In this document: one piece after another, positions 41,589 through 51,117 of the stretch
How the letters are laid out: every line of letters starts with the position of its first letter
Numbering within the stretch: the first letter of the stretch is position 1
From: Thalassomonas viridans
Lineage (GTDB): Bacteria; Pseudomonadota; Gammaproteobacteria; Enterobacterales; Alteromonadaceae
Direction of reading: 5' to 3'
NCBI RefSeq assembly: GCF_000948985.2
Contig: NZ_CP059733.1
Location: forward strand, 1,612,001-1,676,000
Length of the DNA stretch: 64,000 nt
Program-made: the position numbers and the translations under genes
Notes under the pieces: model-generated
What the model saw: only the letters and a program-made list of their open reading frames with translations
Database searches by the model: none
What the model was told of the DNA's origin: nothing

Positions 41589-43466
41589 ATGAAGCGGCTT
41601 TTTGGGATAATCGCAGGGATTTTCTTACTTTGCTTTACTGCCTGTGGACAGCAAGAGCCGCAAACCTTATCCCATTCGTTTCACACTTCCGCCCATTCAA
41701 TCCCGGACTCCTTGCCTCAGCTAAAACAGCGACTGGAACTTTTGCTGATCCTGGAAAAAATCCCCGGAATGCAAGTCGCCTTATTTGATGAACAAGGGGT
41801 CTATTGGCAGCAGGCCCTGGGCAAGCGGGATAAAGACAAGGCTTTGCCGGTAGAGCAAGATACCCTGTTCCGGGCCGGTTCGACCACTAAAACTTTTGTC
41901 GCCCTGGCCGTTATGCAGTTAGCCGGACAAGGCAAGCTGCATTTGCAGGACAAGGTTGCAGATTTGGCGCCCGAGGTGCTGATTGACAACCCCTGGCAGG
42001 CGACACACCCGGTTAAACTGGTGCATTTGCTGGAACATAGCGCCGGTCTGGACGATATGCACTTTCGCAATATTTATAATACCTCAGATCCCGGGATCAG
42101 CCTGCTTGATGCCGTCAACCGGGATGCTGGGGCGTTAAAAGTACGCTGGCAGCCCGGTACCCGGCATGCGTATTCAAACCCGGGTTATGGCGTACTGGGC
42201 TATATCATTGAAAAGTTCAGCGGCCAGGGCTTTGAGCAATATATCAGGCAGCATATTATGCAGCCACTGGCGATGCAGCATTCCACCATGGGCCCGTCGC
42301 CCGGGCAACAGCAGAGATTAAGCCGGGGGTATAGCGGGGGAGAAGCCGTGCCTTACCGGGATATTTATCTGCGCTCTGCCGGCAACTTGCAGACAAGGGC
42401 GTATGAGCTGGCATTGTTCGGCCATTTATTGCTAACCCGTGACCGGCAGGATGTCCTGGCGGATATCAGTGGCGCGGATATATTACAAATGGAACAGCCG
42501 GGCACTACTTTGGCAGCCCGGGCGGGCCTTAATTATGGTTATGGTCTGGGGCTCTATTCCAGCAGTCAAAGCAGGCGGCTCTGGTTAGGACATGGCGGCG
42601 CCATTGCCGGTTTTTTAGCCGCTTATGGTTATTCGCCGGCAATCGGCCAGGGTTATGCGCTGGTCATCAATTCAGACTCTGCGCATATTCATACCCTGCT
42701 GGGGCTGATCACCCGCTACCTGGCAAAGGACTACCCGCCCGGCAGGCAGATACAGGTGGGCGGTATTGATAGCGATATCGGCGGTTATTACCGCATGGTT
42801 AATAACCGTAATGAAATCTTCTCCGGTATCAGTTACCCCTTAAATACTATTCTCATTGAGGTACAAGACAGCGAAATGGATATGATACCTGTTATCGGTG
42901 AAGGGGAGAGGCTACTGCATGTCGGCGGGCAACAGTTTCGTTTGCCCGGAAATAGTCACGCCAGCGCGGTTTTTATCAAAGAATCGGCTGACGGTAAGGT
43001 ATTTGAGTTTGATGGGCAATATTATGTTGAGTCAAACGGCTTTGTAGCCTGGAGTATGCCGATTGTTCTGGCATGGGCGTTGTTTACTGTGCTGCTTACC
43101 TTGCTGTACCTTCCCGTTTGGCTAATCAATGGCGTTTCGGGTAAGTTGGCGGGAAAAGACCGGCTTAACTTGCGCTTATATCCTGCCATAGCAAGCGTAT
43201 CTTTGGTTGTGGCGGTAACCGCCTTGCTGCATTTGCCTCCTGAAGAGTCGGGACAGCTGAACTGGCAAACGCTGTTCGTCTGCATTTTTACCCTGTTGTT
43301 CGCCATTAGTTCCCTGCTGGGGTTATTACAGCTTGTAAAAATGTGGCGGCTTGAACCGCATGTGGGAGCCAGATATTTTTCCCTGGTTTCGGTGAGTGCC
43401 CTGGTGGTGCTGACCCTTTATGGCTGGTATTTTAATTATATCGGTTTAAGTTTATGGGCCTGGTAA
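41589..43466 (+). CDS. Serine beta-lactamase-fold hydrolase (class C-like), lipoprotein with C-terminal membrane helices
   Basis: The start at 41589 gives a lipoprotein signal: MKRLFGIIAGIFLLCFTAC, lipobox LCFTAC, better than the start at 41568. The 625-residue protein has the catalytic S-x-x-K in RAGSTTKTFVALAVMQ, Tyr of YxN in RHAYSNPGYGVLG and HGGAIAGFLA near residue 340, all features of the beta-lactamase/esterase/DD-peptidase family. The C-terminus (about 490-625) has four membrane helices. It may be an esterase or peptidase rather than a resistance enzyme. Confidence 0.85.
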   Translation: MKRLFGIIAGIFLLCFTACGQQEPQTLSHSFHTSAHSIPDSLPQLKQRLELLLILEKIPGMQVALFDEQGVYWQQALGKRDKDKALPVEQDTLFRAGSTTKTFVALAVMQLAGQGKLHLQDKVADLAPEVLIDNPWQATHPVKLVHLLEHSAGLDDMHFRNIYNTSDPGISLLDAVNRDAGALKVRWQPGTRHAYSNPGYGVLGYIIEKFSGQGFEQYIRQHIMQPLAMQHSTMGPSPGQQQRLSRGYSGGEAVPYRDIYLRSAGNLQTRAYELALFGHLLLTRDRQDVLADISGADILQMEQPGTTLAARAGLNYGYGLGLYSSSQSRRLWLGHGGAIAGFLAAYGYSPAIGQGYALVINSDSAHIHTLLGLITRYLAKDYPPGRQIQVGGIDSDIGGYYRMVNNRNEIFSGISYPLNTILIEVQDSEMDMIPVIGEGERLLHVGGQQFRLPGNSHASAVFIKESADGKVFEFDGQYYVESNGFVAWSMPIVLAWALFTVLLTLLYLPVWLINGVSGKLAGKDRLNLRLYPAIASVSLVVAVTALLHLPPEESGQLNWQTLFVCIFTLLFAISSLLGLLQLVKMWRLEPHVGARYFSLVSVSALVVLTLYGWYFNYIGLSLWAW

Positions 43467-43719
43467 ACCCGAAACAGGCTAAATTAACCGCACTTTTATT
43501 CTGCTGGCGACTGTAAGCATATTTTTTCGTCCTAAATTCTAAGAATTCACCGTCCGCCTATAAAGATCAATAAAAACAATTTATTACTTGGTGGTTTTGA
43601 GCTTTTTTAAAATGTTATAAATCTATAATTTTTCTATTTTCAGCGATATTTAGCTTTTTTCTAGGATTTTACTCCCGGGTTTTTTCATGCTTGGGCTCTC
43701 TTTACAGAAGGAAGTCCAA

Positions 43720-45366
43720 ATGAAAGTAAACAAACTCTTTATAGCCCTGTGCTTATCCGCAAACAGTTATGCCCTTTATGCCGGCGGACCTATAGAGCCG
43801 GTGATGGTGACCATTCCCGGTGGCAGTTTTGAGATGGGGAATAGCGAACAAACCAGTGCCCAGCCGTTACATAAGGTGAATATCCGGGAATTCAGCATGG
43901 GTAAATATGAAGTTACCGTAAGTGAATTTCGCCGTTTTATTGCAGCAACCGGCTACCAGGCTGCACAGGAATGCCGCCATGAATTAGACGGTTGGTTCAG
44001 GCCGGGCTCTAAAGGCAACTGGGAAGTGAATGCCCTAAACACCAGCGAATTTCAGCCTGTGGTGTGTATAACCTGGCAGGACGCCGATGCCTATGTTAAA
44101 TGGCTGGCAAAAGAAACCGGCAAGCCCTACCGCCTGCCTTCGGAAGCCGAGTGGGAATACGCCGCCAGGGCCGGTACAAAAACCGACTATTATTTTGGCG
44201 ACGATACCGACGGCACTTTAGTATGCGATTATGAAAATACCGGTGATCTCAGCGGTGAAAATATTTTGCAGCGCGAAAGCAATACCAGCTACCACAACTG
44301 GACCGGGGAGATTGCCAACTGTGCCGACCATTCAGGTTATGCCAGTATTGTCGGCATGTATAAGGCCAACCCTTTTGGCTTGCACGACATGGTGAGTAAT
44401 ATCCGCGAGATGCTGGCGGATTGTTATACCGAAGATTACTCCAAGGCCACAGGCGACGGCTCTGCTTATTTAGGCGGCAGTTGTGAACGGCGGGCGATCC
44501 GCGGCAGCAGCTGGCACTGGAGCCACTGGCCTCTGGTACAGCGCAGCAGTTTCCCGGAAGATTTTGCCGGCGGGGTTGACGGTTTCCGTCTGGCGCTGGA
44601 CGGCAAGGCGCCGAAATTATCCAAGGCCAGCAGCCGTTTTCTGGCCCAGCTGACTTTTGCCCAGGAGCAGGAGCAAAAGCGTCGCGACCGCCAGCCTGAA
44701 TTCCCCGATGCCGTGACTAACCTGAAGATAGAGCAAAACAATGACTCTGTGGTGTTAACCTGGGATAAAAGCAAGCAGGATGATATCGAAAGTTACCGGG
44801 TGTACCGCAATGAAATTGCCGGTGGCATGTTTAAGCTGCTGGCGGCTAACTTAACGCAAACCAGTTATACCGACAGCAATGTCAGCCCTTATAAATACGA
44901 TTACACAGTGGTAGCGGTGAGATACCATCAGCAAAGTCTTTACAGCAACTCGGTATCTACCCGGCCCGGTTGGGTTGCGGTTCCCGGGCGGGTGCAGGCG
45001 CAGTGGGCAGCCGATTTCAGCGGCAGTGAGCTCACCTTTACCTCGGATGAAAGCGGCGGTTATAACTTTACCGGTGTCGGCGGCATTTCCGATGAGGCGA
45101 ATTTGAAATATCAGATCGACGTGGCTAAGGCCGGGCTGTACCGCCTTGAATACCGGGTTGCGTCGCCGCGTGATACTAAAGGTTTTGAGCTTTATGCCAA
45201 CGATAAAAAAGCCGGGGTAAACCAGGTGGCGGAAACCGGCGGCTACCACGAATGGCAGACCCAGCAGGGAGTCGAGGTTTATCTGGAAAAAGGTAAAAAC
45301 ACGGTTACCTTGAAATCCCTGGATAATAACTGGAAGCTAAACTGGCTGTCCCTGAAACAGGGCTAA
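43720..45366 (+). CDS. SUMF1/FGE-sulfatase-domain protein with FnIII and C-terminal beta domain
   Basis: The start at 43720 (AAGGAAG upstream) yields 548 residues with signal peptide (LFIALCLSANSYALYA). Residues about 20-300 form a formylglycine-generating-enzyme fold: TIPGGSFEMGNSEQTS, YEVTVSEFRRFIAATGY, YRLPSEAEWEYAARAGT and RAIRGSSWHWSHW. The two catalytic Cys of true FGE are absent in the RGSSW...GFRLAL segment, so it probably does not make formylglycine. A fibronectin-III-like region (VTNLKIEQNNDSVVLTWDKS) and a CBM-like C-terminal domain (YRLEYRVASPRDTKGFELYA) follow. Confidence 0.85.
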   Translation: MKVNKLFIALCLSANSYALYAGGPIEPVMVTIPGGSFEMGNSEQTSAQPLHKVNIREFSMGKYEVTVSEFRRFIAATGYQAAQECRHELDGWFRPGSKGNWEVNALNTSEFQPVVCITWQDADAYVKWLAKETGKPYRLPSEAEWEYAARAGTKTDYYFGDDTDGTLVCDYENTGDLSGENILQRESNTSYHNWTGEIANCADHSGYASIVGMYKANPFGLHDMVSNIREMLADCYTEDYSKATGDGSAYLGGSCERRAIRGSSWHWSHWPLVQRSSFPEDFAGGVDGFRLALDGKAPKLSKASSRFLAQLTFAQEQEQKRRDRQPEFPDAVTNLKIEQNNDSVVLTWDKSKQDDIESYRVYRNEIAGGMFKLLAANLTQTSYTDSNVSPYKYDYTVVAVRYHQQSLYSNSVSTRPGWVAVPGRVQAQWAADFSGSELTFTSDESGGYNFTGVGGISDEANLKYQIDVAKAGLYRLEYRVASPRDTKGFELYANDKKAGVNQVAETGGYHEWQTQQGVEVYLEKGKNTVTLKSLDNNWKLNWLSLKQG

Positions 45367-45386
45367 TCCGGCAGGAACAGGCAATG

Positions 45387-45412
45387 AAGGCAGGGATTTC
45401 CCTGCCTTTTTT
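45387..45412 (+). terminator. Terminator after the SUMF1-fold gene
   Basis: GGCAGGG (45389-45395) and CCCTGCC (45400-45406), loop ATTT, followed by six T. It is followed by three 14-bp tandem copies (AAAGGTTGAAAGTT type) at 45428-45469 that overlap the end of the convergent regulator gene. Confidence 0.85.
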
Positions 45413-45427
45413 CCCGGGGTGAAGAGC

Positions 45428-45469
45428 AAAGGTTGAAAGTTAAAGGTCAAAAGCTAAAGGTTAAGGGCC
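45428..45469. repeat. Three tandem 14-bp repeats
   Basis: AAAGGTTGAAAGTT, AAAGGTCAAAAGCT and AAAGGTTAAGGGCC follow each other without gap. The last unit overlaps the 3' end of the CadC-like gene. Probably slippage-generated. Confidence 0.7.
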
Positions 45470-47283
45470 AGCAGCTTGTTTTTATTGGCGCGGCGCCAGT
45501 ATGGCGGGGCATTGTCATTGATGTATTGCCAGTAAAAGTCATAGTTTATTTGCGGCGAGCTTTCCCCGCTGTTGGGGGCGCTGCATAACAGCAGGGCGGC
45601 ATCCAAACTCAGCGACTGTTGGCCTGCCAGGTGGGCCTGTTCGAAGGTACGCTGGGCCTGGCTGATAAAGGCATGGGTTTGCTGCCTGGCCTGGGCCAAC
45701 AGGGTTTTAAGGTAAGAGTTGTGGGCATTGTCCGTTTGCTGGCTGTCAATAAGGGCCTGGGCTTCGGTGAGCCTGTCTTGTGCGATATAGTTTTGCACCA
45801 GCTGCTTGCGGCTGCTTTGTGCCACCCAGTGGTCCGGTGTTAATGCGGAAAATTCGAGTACCTGTTTTAAATGCGGTTCTTTATCTGCCGGTTTTGTGGC
45901 AAAGATAGCGTAATGGAAAGGCACCTTGGAAAAATGGTAAACCGGCAGCTGATACGCCTTCATCTTATTTTCCGCCTGTTGCAGATACAGGTACTTGTCG
46001 GTTTCCCGGTGATGTTTATGGGCCATTATCGACAGATAGGTGAGGGCATCCAGCTCCCGTGCCTTATCCCCGGCAGTAAAAGCCAGTTGTGCCGCCTTGA
46101 GCAGGCTGGCTTTTATGGCGGGGTAATCTTCCTGTTGGTGGTCCAGCCAGGATTGTGCGTGCCAGGCATCGGCCAGGCGCTTTAAATCGCCGATTTGTTC
46201 AAACTGTTCTATGGCTAAGGCCAGCTTCTGTGCGCTTAATTCAAACAGCTCTTTACGGGTTAAAATCCGGCTTTGGTACAGGTAGGCATTGCCGGTATGC
46301 TGCACATTATTTTGGCTTTGGGCGATATTGGCCAGCTTATCCGCCATCACCATGGCTTTTTCGAATTCGCCGGTATCTGTATAGGTGGTGATCAGCCGGG
46401 CCAGGGTGATGAGATCCTCGGGGGCCTGCTGGTGGGCGATTAGCAGATTGGCCTGCTTAAGTTCGGGCGGCTGGGCAGCACTGAGGAAATCATAGATAAA
46501 GGGTTGTTTCAGGTGTTGTTGCAGCTGCTCTACGGCATGCTTTTTTGAAGGTGCGGAAATTTGCCCCTGCCATTCGCCAAAGGGGCCTTTTAATAAAAAG
46601 TCTAAATACACCTGACTGTCATGCGTGCGGGTATGGCCGGTCAATACAAAGGGATGCCTGTCTTTGAGGACCGGGTATTCAAGCTCTGCCGAAGCTTCGA
46701 AATAGTCGGTTTCCAGCTCGGTCAGGGCGGTGAAATCAAAATGGCTGTTATCTGCCAGGGCAATGTCTGTGTTGTCCTGAGCGTCGGGGAGCGGGATATA
46801 GGCCATTTTTATTGCCGGGACGGCACTGTCCTCAGCAGGCTTTTCAGGCCAGCTCATTATCGCGATGCTCAGCAACACAATAGCGCTCAGTACCGCATAT
46901 AACCAATAAGGCCGTTTAGGGGCCGCTGCAGCAACTGTTGTTTGCGGTTGTGCCGGCGCCGGATTGCTATTGGTCTGGGGGACGGATGAAACGGGTTCGG
47001 TTTCCAGTTGCCACTGATAACCGCGTTTGGGAAAAGTTTTAATGGCCTGGTTGCCAAACAGGTTTCTCAGGTGGCTGATGTTTTGAAAAACCGCCTGCTC
47101 CGACACCACTTTATCCTGCCAAACCCGGGATAAGATTTCTTCTTTGCTCAGGACTTCATCGCTTCGTTCAAGCAAGAGCGCCAGGAGTTTGGCTTCGTTG
47201 TGGCGAATGTCTACCGTTTCGCCATTTTGGCTCAGTACTAAACTGGCACTGTTAAATTCAAAATCTTTAAATTGATAACGCAT
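45454..47283 (-). CDS. CadC/ToxR-like membrane regulator with winged helix
   Basis: The 609-residue protein has an OmpR-type winged-helix DNA-binding domain (about 1-105: FEFNSASLVLSQNGETVDIR, VLSKEEILSRVWQDKVVSEQ, FPKRGYQWQLE), a membrane helix at about 128-146 (LYAVLSAIVLLSIAIMSW) and a long helical C-terminal part with repeats (EFEKAMVMADKLANIAQSQN, ELSAQKLALAIEQFEQIGDL) like tetratricopeptide helices, probably periplasmic sensor. It faces the SUMF1-fold gene convergently and is divergent from the protease gene. Confidence 0.85.
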   Translation of the reverse strand: MRYQFKDFEFNSASLVLSQNGETVDIRHNEAKLLALLLERSDEVLSKEEILSRVWQDKVVSEQAVFQNISHLRNLFGNQAIKTFPKRGYQWQLETEPVSSVPQTNSNPAPAQPQTTVAAAAPKRPYWLYAVLSAIVLLSIAIMSWPEKPAEDSAVPAIKMAYIPLPDAQDNTDIALADNSHFDFTALTELETDYFEASAELEYPVLKDRHPFVLTGHTRTHDSQVYLDFLLKGPFGEWQGQISAPSKKHAVEQLQQHLKQPFIYDFLSAAQPPELKQANLLIAHQQAPEDLITLARLITTYTDTGEFEKAMVMADKLANIAQSQNNVQHTGNAYLYQSRILTRKELFELSAQKLALAIEQFEQIGDLKRLADAWHAQSWLDHQQEDYPAIKASLLKAAQLAFTAGDKARELDALTYLSIMAHKHHRETDKYLYLQQAENKMKAYQLPVYHFSKVPFHYAIFATKPADKEPHLKQVLEFSALTPDHWVAQSSRKQLVQNYIAQDRLTEAQALIDSQQTDNAHNSYLKTLLAQARQQTHAFISQAQRTFEQAHLAGQQSLSLDAALLLCSAPNSGESSPQINYDFYWQYINDNAPPYWRRANKNKLLALNL

Positions 47284-47513
47284 TATTTTTATTGTGTGGG
47301 CCGGGCCGGTTATTTTTTCAGTTATATCCTAACCGATAGCCGCTAAAAAAGTTACCGATTTATCGACGAAGCGCCTGATTGGCAGGTTGTAAGGCGTAGT
47401 GGCGGTCGGTGCAAATTGATAAGGTATTAGGGTTTGTTTGCCTGTGTTGTAGTGAGTCAGGTGCTGTAGTCTCGATTACGGGCAGGTTATTTGCGTAACA
47501 TAATATTTTGGAT

Positions 47514-48488
47514 ATGTTGATGAATTCATTTGTTAAATCTTTTATTAGCATCAGCCTGGCGGTCACTGCCGGTTTATGCTTTATGACTAATGTCTCGTAT
47601 GCCCATGGATGGGAAAAAACGCATTTTACCGGTTCTGAAGCGGCTGCCGGGGCGGGCTATTGTTGGCAGGATCCCAGGTTCCGGGCAATAAAATTAAAAG
47701 CCGGTAAAGGTGCCTTTACTATTTATCATTATGTCGGGGATAAGGAGCTGGCGGAGGAAATTGCGGCTTCGGCCCTGACGCTGGACAAGGAATTGCAGGA
47801 CTTTTTCGAGCTGGAGCGCCAGTCTCCCTTCCGCCTGTATGTTGCCACCGATCGCCAGCACTGGGAGCGCTTGTCCGGCACTAACCTTGATTGGGAAAAA
47901 GCCTGGTATGTAGTGGGCTCTATGCTGACCGCCAATGATCAGGTGGTGATCAACCCGGATAAGTGGGACAAGCGTTCCCATGAGTTTGTGGTTTTGCGCG
48001 AGCTGGTAAAGCATGAACTGGCGCATTCTTATGCCTATGCCTTGCGCGGGCAGTTCGACAGCGAGCAATGCCGGTTAACAAGCGACGATGAACTGGAGCA
48101 GGAACAGGAAAAAAGCATGTCCCCCTACTGGATTGAAGAAGGGCTGGCTACGGTTGTCGCCGGTCAGCTATCGACCTGGGAAGATCGCGTGGTGAAGTCG
48201 TTAAAGGAAAACAGTGAATTTGCCCATGCCATGGATCCCAAGCGCCCTAACTATTCCCGCGCCGGGGCGGCGACCTTGTTCCTGCTGGAAACATACGGCA
48301 AAGAGACTTACTTTCAGGCGCTAAAGCTGGTGACGGACGGTTGCCGGGATGATCAGCCTAAGTGTAATGCTAAGTTTTTGGGAGCCTTTAGCCAGGACAG
48401 TAAACAGCTGGAAGCCCAATGGCTGGCATATATTGATAAAAAATGGCCCGAATATAAAGAAGAACAGCCAGATAAACAGGCTGATTGA
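47514..48488 (+). CDS. Exported gluzincin metallopeptidase (peptidase MA-like)
   Basis: The start is uncertain (ATG at 47514 or 47520). The about 324-residue protein has a signal-like start (FISISLAVTAGLCFMTNVSYA). The zinc site is clear: HELAHSYAYALRG (HExxH) followed 40-60 residues later by YWIEEGLATVVAGQ, whose Glu is the third ligand as in gluzincins. The N-terminal region forms a beta hairpin part (FTIYHYVGDKELAEEIAASA). Substrate unknown. It lies divergent to the CadC-like regulator. Confidence 0.85.
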   Translation: MLMNSFVKSFISISLAVTAGLCFMTNVSYAHGWEKTHFTGSEAAAGAGYCWQDPRFRAIKLKAGKGAFTIYHYVGDKELAEEIAASALTLDKELQDFFELERQSPFRLYVATDRQHWERLSGTNLDWEKAWYVVGSMLTANDQVVINPDKWDKRSHEFVVLRELVKHELAHSYAYALRGQFDSEQCRLTSDDELEQEQEKSMSPYWIEEGLATVVAGQLSTWEDRVVKSLKENSEFAHAMDPKRPNYSRAGAATLFLLETYGKETYFQALKLVTDGCRDDQPKCNAKFLGAFSQDSKQLEAQWLAYIDKKWPEYKEEQPDKQAD

Positions 48489-48889
48489 TTTATGCCTGTT
48501 TCATTTTGAATTGCTGGCGGGGATTATTTTCAGGCTTTATCCCGCTTGTTTATTTGCCGAAATTCCCAACCGGGCGTGAAAAAGTTGTGAAATGTATGAA
48601 TTTCTGGCGCTGGGGCCTGATTTTTACTTTTACCGGGCAAATATTTTTGGGGGCAGATTATTTGCAGCCCTGAACTGTTAAAAAGTTATGAAAGGAAAAG
48701 TTTCACAATTCAAGGTTATGATTTCATAAGGTTATTTTATTTTGTCGTGCTAGTGTTTTTTTGCGTTTTATCAGGTGTGTGTTATCAGCCGTACCTGGCT
48801 GATGACAACATCTTGATAATTCGTCGGGATAATCCGGGTAAAAACCGGCTTGTCCTTAGCAGTAAAAAATACTTAACAAGGATTTAACG
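48489..48889. other. 401-bp gap without a gene
   Basis: No supported ORF. AAGGATTTAACG before 48890 is the ribosome site of the next gene. Some short open runs in + frames overlap the protease end and have poor coding character. Confidence 0.4.
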
Positions 48890-49705
48890 ATGAAAAAGAT
48901 AATAACAACAGCTGCCCTGGCGCTGATATCAAACTCCCTGATGGCGAAAGTGCCGGTTGAAGGAGAAGATGAATTGCCGAGTGTTTACCGCCTGGATTAT
49001 ACCTATGATACGGTGTTAAAAATCGGTAAACCCATTCAGGTAGAATGGAGTGCCTTTAATGCCGATGTCTGTAAGTTGATTGTCGGCAGTCAGGTTTGGG
49101 ATATTCCCGCAATTGGGGAAAAATCCGTTATGGTGACCGAAAACAGTATGACAGTCACGGTTGATTGCAGTAACGGCAACGGTTATGACACCAAGCAAAA
49201 GTCTTTCACCGCCAAAGATGCCGATCATCCCGAGCTGGTTTCTTTTTCGGTATCTCCAGACCGGAATGTAATGGCAGGTATGCAGTTTACCCTGAGCTGG
49301 GACTCAGACTATGCCCAAAGCTGTAAACTTTACGGCACCCATGATCAAACCCTGGCGGCAAGCGGCAGCAAAACCTTTACCGCGCAGGAAGGGGTAAACA
49401 GTTTTAATATGGTGTGCCACTCTGCCGATGGCCGCATCAGCAATAACCGCAGCAGGAATATTTCTGCCGTTCCGCTGACGCCGCCTGTGCTGTCACTTTT
49501 TGCCAGCAGCCTTAATCCGCTTATCGGCAGTTTCTATTCTGTGATATGGAGTTCGCAATATGCCGACAGCTGTACCTTAAACGGTACTCCGGTAGCGCTT
49601 TCTGGTAGCCGTATGGAATATGCCTTTGGAGTAAAAAGTTACACGTTTGTATGCCAGGGCTTTGGCGGCACCTCACGTAAAAGTGTCTTAGTCATGCCCG
49701 AATAA
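48890..49705 (+). CDS. Exported protein with three Ig-like/beta repeats
   Basis: The 271-residue product has a signal peptide (TTAALALISNSLMA). It contains three similar units with a single Cys-rich pattern: IQVEWSAFNADVCKLIVGSQ, FTLSWDSDYAQSCKLYGTHD and YSVIWSSQYADSCTLNGTP, about 90 residues apart, each followed by VTVDCSNG-, FNMVCHSADG- and FVCQGFGG-like strands. This shows internal triplication of a beta-sandwich domain with one disulphide each. No family is named; adhesion or binding is inferred. Confidence 0.75.
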   Translation: MKKIITTAALALISNSLMAKVPVEGEDELPSVYRLDYTYDTVLKIGKPIQVEWSAFNADVCKLIVGSQVWDIPAIGEKSVMVTENSMTVTVDCSNGNGYDTKQKSFTAKDADHPELVSFSVSPDRNVMAGMQFTLSWDSDYAQSCKLYGTHDQTLAASGSKTFTAQEGVNSFNMVCHSADGRISNNRSRNISAVPLTPPVLSLFASSLNPLIGSFYSVIWSSQYADSCTLNGTPVALSGSRMEYAFGVKSYTFVCQGFGGTSRKSVLVMPE

Positions 49706-49748
49706 CTTATTTAACTGTTTCATTTATTTCGATTATTCAAGCCACTTC

Positions 49749-49775
49749 AGCCCCGTTTTTTTGCGGGGCTTTTTG
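49749..49775 (+). terminator. Intrinsic terminator
   Basis: AGCCCCG (49749-49755) pairs with CGGGGCT (49764-49770), followed by TTTTT. Confidence 0.9.
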
Positions 49776-49825
49776 TACTATTATCTGACAAGCCGCTCTG
49801 GGGCCGATAAAAAAAGAGAAGGAAT

Positions 49826-50134
49826 ATGCTGGAAATACGTCCGAACTGCGAATACTGCGATAAGGAACTGATGCCGGATGCCGCTGATGCCATGATCTGC
49901 AGCTATGAATGTACCTTTTGCCAAAAGTGCGTGGCTGAGGTGCTTGAAAATGTCTGTCCCAATTGCGGCGGCGGTTTTACCCCCAGACCGATCAGGCCGA
50001 AAGTTGCCCGAAGAGCCGGGGTCAGTCTTGTCCATCAGCAGCCTTCAAGCAAAAGAGTGCACACCAAGTTTAGCCAGGAGCAGATAAAAGCCTTTGCATC
50101 ACAGGTGAAGGCGATTGCGCCTGAAGAACGTTAA
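49826..50134 (+). CDS. DUF1272-family small zinc-binding protein
   Basis: The 102-residue protein begins LEIRPNCEYCDKELMPDAAD and continues CSYECTFCQKCVAEVLENVC then PNCGGGF, the DUF1272 pattern with eight Cys likely binding two zinc ions. AGAAGG lies 5-8 nt before the ATG. Function unknown. Confidence 0.9.
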   Translation: MLEIRPNCEYCDKELMPDAADAMICSYECTFCQKCVAEVLENVCPNCGGGFTPRPIRPKVARRAGVSLVHQQPSSKRVHTKFSQEQIKAFASQVKAIAPEER

Positions 50135-50231
50135 GGACTTTCCTTGGAGAATTCATTAGCGGACGCAATTGTTTGTTATTGCTGTTATTCTTATTCCGGT
50201 TATGATTATCCTAAACAATAAGGAGATGAAT

Positions 50232-51056
50232 ATGGATATGCCCAATACCTTGCCCGGTTTCTGGCGCAAAACCTTGGCTATACTGGGACTGTGTGCCCTA
50301 AGTACAGCGTTTGGCGCTTACGGCCAGGATTTTAGCAACGGCAAATGGCTGGATCTCACCCATGAATTTAACGAGCAATCCATTTATTGGCCCACTGCCG
50401 AACCGTTTAAAAAGACCACGGTTTTTGAAGGACAGACTCCGGGAGGCTTCTATTATTCCGCTTATAACTTTGCCGCAGCCGAACACGGCGGCACCCATCT
50501 GGATTCTCCCGTGCATTTTTATCAGGGACAGCAAAGTGTTGAGCAAATCCCATTAGAGCAATTAATCGGCCCGGCGGTGGTGATAGATATCAGTAAAAAA
50601 ACTGCGGCAAACCGGGACTATCAATTAAGTGTCGCCGATATTCAGGCCTGGGAAGGCAAACACGGCAAGATCCCGGATGGCAGCATTTTACTGATCAATA
50701 CCGGGTTTGCTCGCTATTACGGTGATCAGGAAAAATATATGGGCACGGTAAAACGGGGCGAGCAGGGGGTGAAGGAGCTCAGCTTCCCCGGCATTCATCC
50801 CGAGGCCGCCGGGTTTATTGCTACCAAACGTAAAATAAAAGCCGTCGGCCTGGATACCCCGAGCCTGGATTACGGCAAGTCGACCGGGTTTGAAAGCCAT
50901 GTCACCCTGTTCAAACATAATATTCCCGGTTTTGAGAATGTCGCCAATCTCAGCGGACTACCGCCAACCGGGGCCATTGTGATTGCCTTGCCGATGAAAA
51001 TCAAGGGAGGCAGCGGCGGACCTTTGCGTATTGTTGCCTTTGTACCTGGGCGTTGA
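50232..51056 (+). CDS. Exported cyclase-family (kynurenine formamidase-like) metal hydrolase
   Basis: The start at 50232 is chosen because AAGGAG lies 7 nt upstream. The 274-residue protein has a signal peptide (LAILGLCALSTAFGAYGQ). The cyclase motif is EHGGTHLDSPVHFYQ, which supplies the metal-binding His and Asp, and SILLINTGFARYYGD and LPPTGAIVIALP follow the family pattern. Bacterial members hydrolyse N-formylkynurenine or isatin; an exported form may have another substrate. Confidence 0.88.
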   Translation: MDMPNTLPGFWRKTLAILGLCALSTAFGAYGQDFSNGKWLDLTHEFNEQSIYWPTAEPFKKTTVFEGQTPGGFYYSAYNFAAAEHGGTHLDSPVHFYQGQQSVEQIPLEQLIGPAVVIDISKKTAANRDYQLSVADIQAWEGKHGKIPDGSILLINTGFARYYGDQEKYMGTVKRGEQGVKELSFPGIHPEAAGFIATKRKIKAVGLDTPSLDYGKSTGFESHVTLFKHNIPGFENVANLSGLPPTGAIVIALPMKIKGGSGGPLRIVAFVPGR

Positions 51057-51117
51057 GTATCTTCAAGCGGTAAAACGCTTCTGTTATCCGGGGCACTTTT
51101 TCGCTCTTGAGTCCGGA

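Noticed and set aside
41589..43466. Antibiotic-resistance beta-lactamase
   Set aside because: STTK and YSN are general to the serine-hydrolase fold; the lipoprotein signal and the C-terminal membrane domain point to an esterase/peptidase-type protein instead.
48485..48673. 62-aa ORF after the gluzincin
   Set aside because: It overlaps the protease end, lacks a ribosome site and has poor composition.
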